Positions 5,137-7,537 of a stretch of DNA of 7,537 bases are shown here, piece by piece. Location of the stretch: the NCBI GenBank assembly GCA_048497495.1, contig JAFHCF010000082.1, forward strand, positions 1-7,537, given 5' to 3'. The notes beneath the pieces were generated by a model. The model did no database searches. It saw nothing but the letters and a program-made list of their open reading frames with translations, and was not told the DNA's origin. Within the stretch, counting starts at the first letter, position 1, and the number at the start of each line of letters is the position of its first letter. Made by a program: the position numbers and the translations under genes. The DNA is from JAFHCF01 sp048497495. GTDB lineage: Bacteria > Pseudomonadota > Alphaproteobacteria > Rhizobiales > Ancalomicrobiaceae.

Positions 5137-6027
5137 TTGTCGCTGGACCAAAGTGCCGCACCATCGCGAGGACCGAGCGGTCTCCGCCTGCCCTGGGCCT
5201 GGATCGGCGTCGCGCCGTTCTTCCTCTTCGCCGCCCTCTTCCTGGTGATGCCGACCGCCATCCTGGTCGTCGGCGCCTTCCAGGATGGCGACGGCAACTT
5301 CACCTTGAAGAACATCGCCGACCTGTCGCAGCCCTCGATCGTCGCCGCCTATTGGATCTCGATCCAGATCTCGGCGGCCTCGGCGATCGGCGGCGCGCTG
5401 ATCGGAGCGTTCCTCGCCTATGCGGCGGTCGGCGGCGGCCTGCCCGCCTGGATCCGCCCGACGCTTATGACCTTTTCCGGCGTCGCCTCGAATTTCGCCG
5501 GCGTGCCGCTCGCCTTCGCCTTCCTGGCCACCCTCGGCCGCACCGGCCTCGTCACCTGGGCGCTGACGACCTTCCTCGGCTTCAACATCTATGCCAGCGG
5601 CTTCAATCTCCTGAATTTCTTCGGGTTGACGCTGACCTATCTCTATTTCCAGATCCCGCTGATGGTGTTGATCCTCACGCCCGCCCTCGACGGGCTGAAG
5701 AAGGAATGGCGCGAGGCCTCGTCGATCCTCGGCGCCTCGACCTTCCAGTACTGGCGCTGGATCGGCCTGCCCGTCCTGTGGCCGAGCCTGCTCGGCGCGA
5801 CGCTGCTGCTCTTCGCCAATGCCTTCGGCGCGGTCGCCACGGCCTATGCCCTGACCGGCTCGTCGCTCAACATCGTCACCATCCTGCTCTACGCCCAGAT
5901 CCGCGGCGACGTGCTGCACAACCAGAACCTCGGCTACGCCCTGGCGCTCGGCATGATCCTGATCACCGGCGTCTCCAACATCACATACATCTGGCTGCGC
6001 GGGCGCGCCGAGAGGTGGTCGCGATGA
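5137..6027 (+). CDS. ABC transporter permease 1 (MetI-like / BPD transporter fold), TTG start
   Basis: The 296-residue integral membrane protein has a short cytoplasmic N-terminus, then about six hydrophobic helices. The first is WAWIGVAPFFLFAALFLVMP (20-39). The cytoplasmic coupling loop carries the EAA motif as EASSILGAST...IGLP (193-212), the usual contact with the ATPase. It belongs to the group of permeases paired with Fbp, Pot or phosphonate-type binding proteins. The start is a TTG at 5137, the only start codon ahead of helix 1, with a G7 ribosome site; weak initiation would lower permease levels relative to the binding protein. Its TGA overlaps the ATG of permease 2 by 4 bp (ATGA at 6024-6027), showing translational coupling. 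It should pair with permease 2 as a heterodimeric channel. The substrate is unknown. Confidence 0.88.
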   Translation: MSLDQSAAPSRGPSGLRLPWAWIGVAPFFLFAALFLVMPTAILVVGAFQDGDGNFTLKNIADLSQPSIVAAYWISIQISAASAIGGALIGAFLAYAAVGGGLPAWIRPTLMTFSGVASNFAGVPLAFAFLATLGRTGLVTWALTTFLGFNIYASGFNLLNFFGLTLTYLYFQIPLMVLILTPALDGLKKEWREASSILGASTFQYWRWIGLPVLWPSLLGATLLLFANAFGAVATAYALTGSSLNIVTILLYAQIRGDVLHNQNLGYALALGMILITGVSNITYIWLRGRAERWSR

Positions 6028-6806
6028 AGAAGTCGACGCTCGGCCCGTGGCTCGCGGTGATCCTCGGCGCCGCCTATTTCCTGATCCCGCTGATCGCCAC
6101 GGTCGAGTTCTCGATGCGGATGAAGCGCGGCGTCTATTCCTTCGAGGCCTATCGCGTCGTCCTCGGCGATGCCCGATTCCAGGCCTCGTTCTCCTATTCG
6201 GTGGCCCTCGCCCTGGTGACCATCGCCATCGGCGTCCTGCTGATCGTGCCCACCGCCTATTGGGTGCAGCTGCGCCTGCCGAAACTCCGGCCGGTCGTCG
6301 AGTTCATCACCCTGCTGCCGCTGGTGATCCCGGCGATCGTCATCGTCTTCGGCTATCTGCGCATGTACAATTCGCAGAGTTGGCTGCCCTTGACCGACAG
6401 CCGGCGCGGCACCGACCTGCTGCTCGCCTTCGGCTACGTCACCCTGGCGCTGCCCTACATGTACCGCTCGGTCGACACCGGCCTCCGGGCGATCGACGTG
6501 CGCACCCTGACGGAAGCCGCCGAGAGCCTCGGCGCCGGGTGGGGCACCATCCTGTTCAAGGTGATCTTCCCCAACATCCGCTCGGCGATCCTGTCGGGCG
6601 CCTTCCTGACCTTCGCCATCGTCATCGGCGAGTTCACCTTCGCCGCCCTTCTCGACCGTCCGGCCTTCGGGCCGTACCTCCAGCTCATCGGCGCCAACCG
6701 CGCCTACGAGCCGGCGGCGCTGGCGATCATCGCCTTCGTGGTCACTTGGGCCTGCATGGGCCTCATCCAGGTCTTCGGTGCCGCCCGCGGCACCCGGTCG
6801 AAATGA
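6024..6806 (+). CDS. ABC transporter permease 2 (MetI-like / BPD transporter fold)
   Basis: The 260-residue protein has an N-terminal helix (WLAVILGAAYFLIPLIATVEF) and about five more. The coupling motif is EAAESLGAGWGTILFKVIFP (164-183), a closer match to the EAA consensus than in permease 1. The start at 6024 overlaps the permease 1 stop (ATGA), with GAGAGG about 8 nt upstream. The longer same-frame reading that begins at 5352 is an out-of-frame shadow of permease 1 and is not part of this protein. It is the partner half-channel of permease 1 and resembles PotC/ModB-type permeases. The next gene is the ATPase, 13 bp downstream. Confidence 0.9.
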   Translation: MKKSTLGPWLAVILGAAYFLIPLIATVEFSMRMKRGVYSFEAYRVVLGDARFQASFSYSVALALVTIAIGVLLIVPTAYWVQLRLPKLRPVVEFITLLPLVIPAIVIVFGYLRMYNSQSWLPLTDSRRGTDLLLAFGYVTLALPYMYRSVDTGLRAIDVRTLTEAAESLGAGWGTILFKVIFPNIRSAILSGAFLTFAIVIGEFTFAALLDRPAFGPYLQLIGANRAYEPAALAIIAFVVTWACMGLIQVFGAARGTRSK

Positions 6807-6819
6807 GTACGGAGATCCG

Positions 6820-7537
6820 ATGACCTTCATCGACATTCGCGGGCTGAAGAAGTGCTTCGGACCGACCACCGTCGTCCACGACTTCGACCTTTCGGTCGAG
6901 CGCGGCGAATTCGTCTCCTTCCTCGGCCCCTCGGGCTGCGGCAAGACCACCATCTTGCGGATGATCGCCGGCTTCGAGAGCGTCACCCAGGGCTCGATCT
7001 CCATCGCCGCCACCGAGGTCGCCCACCTGCCGCCGGCCAAGCGCGACGTCGGCATGGTGTTCCAGTCCTACGCCCTCTTCCCCAACATGACGGTGGCGCA
7101 GAACATCGCCTTCGGCCTGCGCGTCGCCAAGAAGGGCGACGCCGAGATCCGCGCCCGCGTCGCCGAAATGCTGCAGCTGATCAAGCTGCCCCACCTCGGC
7201 GACCGCTACCCCTATCAACTCTCCGGCGGCCAGCAGCAGCGCGTCGCGCTCGCCCGCGCCATCGCCGTCAAGCCGCAGGTCCTCCTCCTCGACGAGCCGC
7301 TGTCGGCCCTCGACGCCAAGATCCGCGTCTCCCTGCGCGAGGAGATCCGCTCGCTGCAGAAGGAACTCGGCATCACCACGATCTTCGTCACCCACGACCA
7401 GGAGGAGGCGCTGTCGATGTCCGATCGCATCGTCGTCCTCAACGAGGGCCGCGCCGAGCAGGTCGGCACCCCCTTCGAGGTCTACAACTTCCCGCGCACC
7501 CGCTTCGTCGCCTCCTTCGTCGGCACCCTCAATATCC
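6820..7537 (+). CDS. ABC transporter ATP-binding protein (PotA/FbpC/CysA-like), truncated by the window end
   Basis: 239 codons are present and no stop is reached. All nucleotide-binding motifs are intact. Walker A is GPSGCGKTT (36-44), the Q-loop is FQSYALFPN (Gln82), the signature is LSGGQQQR (134-141), Walker B is VLLLDEP (154-160), the D-loop is SALD, and the H-loop His192 lies in VTHDQEEA. The VYNFPRTRFVASFVGTLN stretch at the end is typical of the Pot/Fbp/Ugp class just before the C-terminal TOBE-like regulatory domain, which should lie beyond the window (family members are about 330-370 residues). The ATG at 6820 has GGAG 5 nt upstream; the ATG at 6803 stops after six codons. It powers import through permeases 1 and 2 on the cytoplasmic face. 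The missing tail prevents a finer substrate guess. Confidence 0.93.
   Translation, partial: MTFIDIRGLKKCFGPTTVVHDFDLSVERGEFVSFLGPSGCGKTTILRMIAGFESVTQGSISIAATEVAHLPPAKRDVGMVFQSYALFPNMTVAQNIAFGLRVAKKGDAEIRARVAEMLQLIKLPHLGDRYPYQLSGGQQQRVALARAIAVKPQVLLLDEPLSALDAKIRVSLREEIRSLQKELGITTIFVTHDQEEALSMSDRIVVLNEGRAEQVGTPFEVYNFPRTRFVASFVGTLNI

Noticed and set aside
3486..5315. 609-codon minus-strand open frame opposite the binding protein
   Set aside because: Low-complexity Gly/Val/Asp/Arg translation antisense to a well-recognised binding protein and spanning two intergenic gaps; a shadow.
5934..7055. 373-codon minus-strand frame opposite permease 2 and the ATPase
   Set aside because: No recognisable fold, rich in Gly, Asp and Arg; opposite genes with intact motifs.
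1..7537. CRISPR array, insertion sequence, integrase, phage or defence genes
   Set aside because: No regularly spaced repeats, no terminal inverted repeats with a transposase, and every recognisable gene is metabolic, transport or regulatory.

Overview
The window is GC-rich DNA with dense C- or G-ending codon use and long antisense shadow frames. It most resembles a heterotrophic alphaproteobacterium, probably of the Hyphomicrobiales (Rhizobiales) type. The inference rests on the mix of Liv-type and Pot/Fbp-type ABC importers, a flavoprotein monooxygenase paired with a DUF2783 protein, and GC-rich palindromic spacers. The genus cannot be fixed from the sequence alone.

Left half, minus strand (read right to left): a VOC-fold metalloenzyme (2805-2266), a class A FAD-dependent aromatic-ring monooxygenase (2174-567) and a 64-residue DUF2783 protein (555-361) form a likely operon. 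Beyond a 192-bp spacer, the first 56 codons of a branched-chain-amino-acid-type periplasmic binding protein (168-1) run off the window. That spacer holds a strong sigma70-like promoter whose -35 element and spacer are covered by a 20-bp TetR-like operator, with a perfect 16-bp palindrome further upstream. The three enzyme-operon genes look like part of an aromatic or hydroxyaromatic catabolic pathway, and the binding protein may belong to the matching uptake system. The substrate is not evident.

Centre: a MarR-family regulator (3079-3585, plus strand) is transcribed divergently from the VOC-monooxygenase operon. The shared 273-bp spacer has a clear MarR-style operator, two 8-bp arms (7 of 8 matching) around 4 bp, placed inside a candidate promoter for the VOC gene. 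The simplest model is a ligand-responsive repressor controlling the catabolic operon.

Right half, plus strand: a complete-looking binding-protein-dependent ABC importer of the iron/polyamine/phosphonate-like class. It has a periplasmic binding protein (3924-5030), permease 1 (5137-6027, TTG start), permease 2 (6024-6806, ATGA overlap) and an ATPase (6820 to the window end, truncated). Its substrate is unknown. A 338-bp non-coding stretch before it contains a palindrome-rich block and a run of short hairpins that could be a structured leader. Between the binding protein and permease 1 lie two perfect 10-bp-arm hairpins without U-tracts, well placed to favour binding-protein expression over the membrane parts.

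No tRNA, rRNA, CRISPR array, insertion sequence or phage gene was seen. The genes are mostly of familiar families. The points most worth a second look are the regulatory architecture and the DUF2783-monooxygenase pairing.
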